Shown here: positions 6,165 to 6,211 of the stretch, in pieces
Numbering within the stretch: the first letter of the stretch is position 1
Layout: each line of letters starts with the position of its first letter
From: Glaciecola sp. UBA2563
GTDB lineage: Bacteria > Pseudomonadota > Gammaproteobacteria > Enterobacterales > Alteromonadaceae
DNA: 6,211 nucleotides
Assembly: GCA_002340325.1 (NCBI GenBank)
Contig: DDLV01000065.1
Location: 1 to 6,211 of the forward strand
Direction: 5' to 3'
Translations under genes and position numbers: made by a program
Notes under the pieces: generated by a model
Seen by the model: only the letters and a program-made list of their open reading frames with translations
Told to the model about the DNA's origin: nothing
Database searches by the model: none

Positions 6165-6211
6165 TGGAGCGGGAAACGAGATTCGAACTCGCGACCCCGA
6201 CCTTGGCAAGG
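6165..6211 (-). tRNA. tRNA-Gly(GCC), 3' part (47 of about 76 nt)
   Basis: On the minus strand the sequence begins CCTTGCCAAGG, an anticodon loop with GCC at 6207-6205, continues through the variable region, a T-arm containing TTCGAAT, and the acceptor strand TTCCCGC, then T and an encoded CCA (6167-6165). As recalled, the visible part matches E. coli tRNA-Gly(GCC) except for one T-loop change (TTCGAAT for TTCGAGT). About 29 nt of the 5' half lie outside the window. It reads GGC and GGU glycine codons. It is transcribed toward the thioesterase gene. Confidence 0.95.

Noticed and set aside
6165..6211. tRNA-Gly as an attachment site for an integrated island
   Set aside because: No integrase and no second copy of the tRNA 3' end was found in the window, and the neighbouring genes look like core genes.

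Overview
The window looks like the chromosome of a marine-type gammaproteobacterium, probably in or near the Alteromonadales. This rests on AT-leaning base composition, a MaoP/YifE (DUF413) gene, a tRNA-Gly(GCC) whose visible part is almost the enterobacterial sequence with CCA encoded, and protein sequences of gammaproteobacterial type. The genus cannot be fixed from the sequence alone. No insertion sequence, CRISPR array, integrase or toxin gene is visible.

Layout: (1) positions 1-577, minus strand, hold the N-terminal part of a PP2C-family protein phosphatase that runs off the left edge. (2) Positions 578-722 are a divergent intergenic region unusually rich in short palindromes, with a plausible promoter for the rightward genes. 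(3) Positions 723-5032, plus strand, hold a tight three-gene unit: an ABC ATPase of the LolD/MacB type, a large duplicated FtsX-type permease (840 aa, about 10 membrane segments), and a lipoprotein with the AttH/CrtC lipocalin-like fold. The permease and lipoprotein genes overlap by 13 nt. (4) Positions 5041-5418, minus strand, hold a MaoP-like gene whose stop lies 8 bp from the lipoprotein stop. It has a clear Shine-Dalgarno and a TTGACA-containing promoter candidate embedded in an inverted repeat. (5) Positions 5570-6082, minus strand, hold a DUF4442 hotdog-fold thioesterase-like protein. (6) Positions 6165-6211, minus strand, hold the 3' part of tRNA-Gly(GCC).

How the genes work together: the three plus-strand genes form one probable export or extraction system. 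The ATPase drives a type VII (MacB/LolCDE/FtsX class) mechanotransmission permease, and the lipocalin-like lipoprotein, probably anchored in the outer membrane, is the likely periplasmic partner or carrier for a hydrophobic substrate. The substrate is unknown. This cassette is the most interesting part of the window; it resembles attEFGH-type gene sets but carries a single fused permease. The genes to its right look like ordinary core-genome genes (nucleoid organisation, acyl-thioester metabolism, tRNA). The phosphatase on the left most resembles those accompanying type VI secretion loci, but nothing else in the window tests that link.
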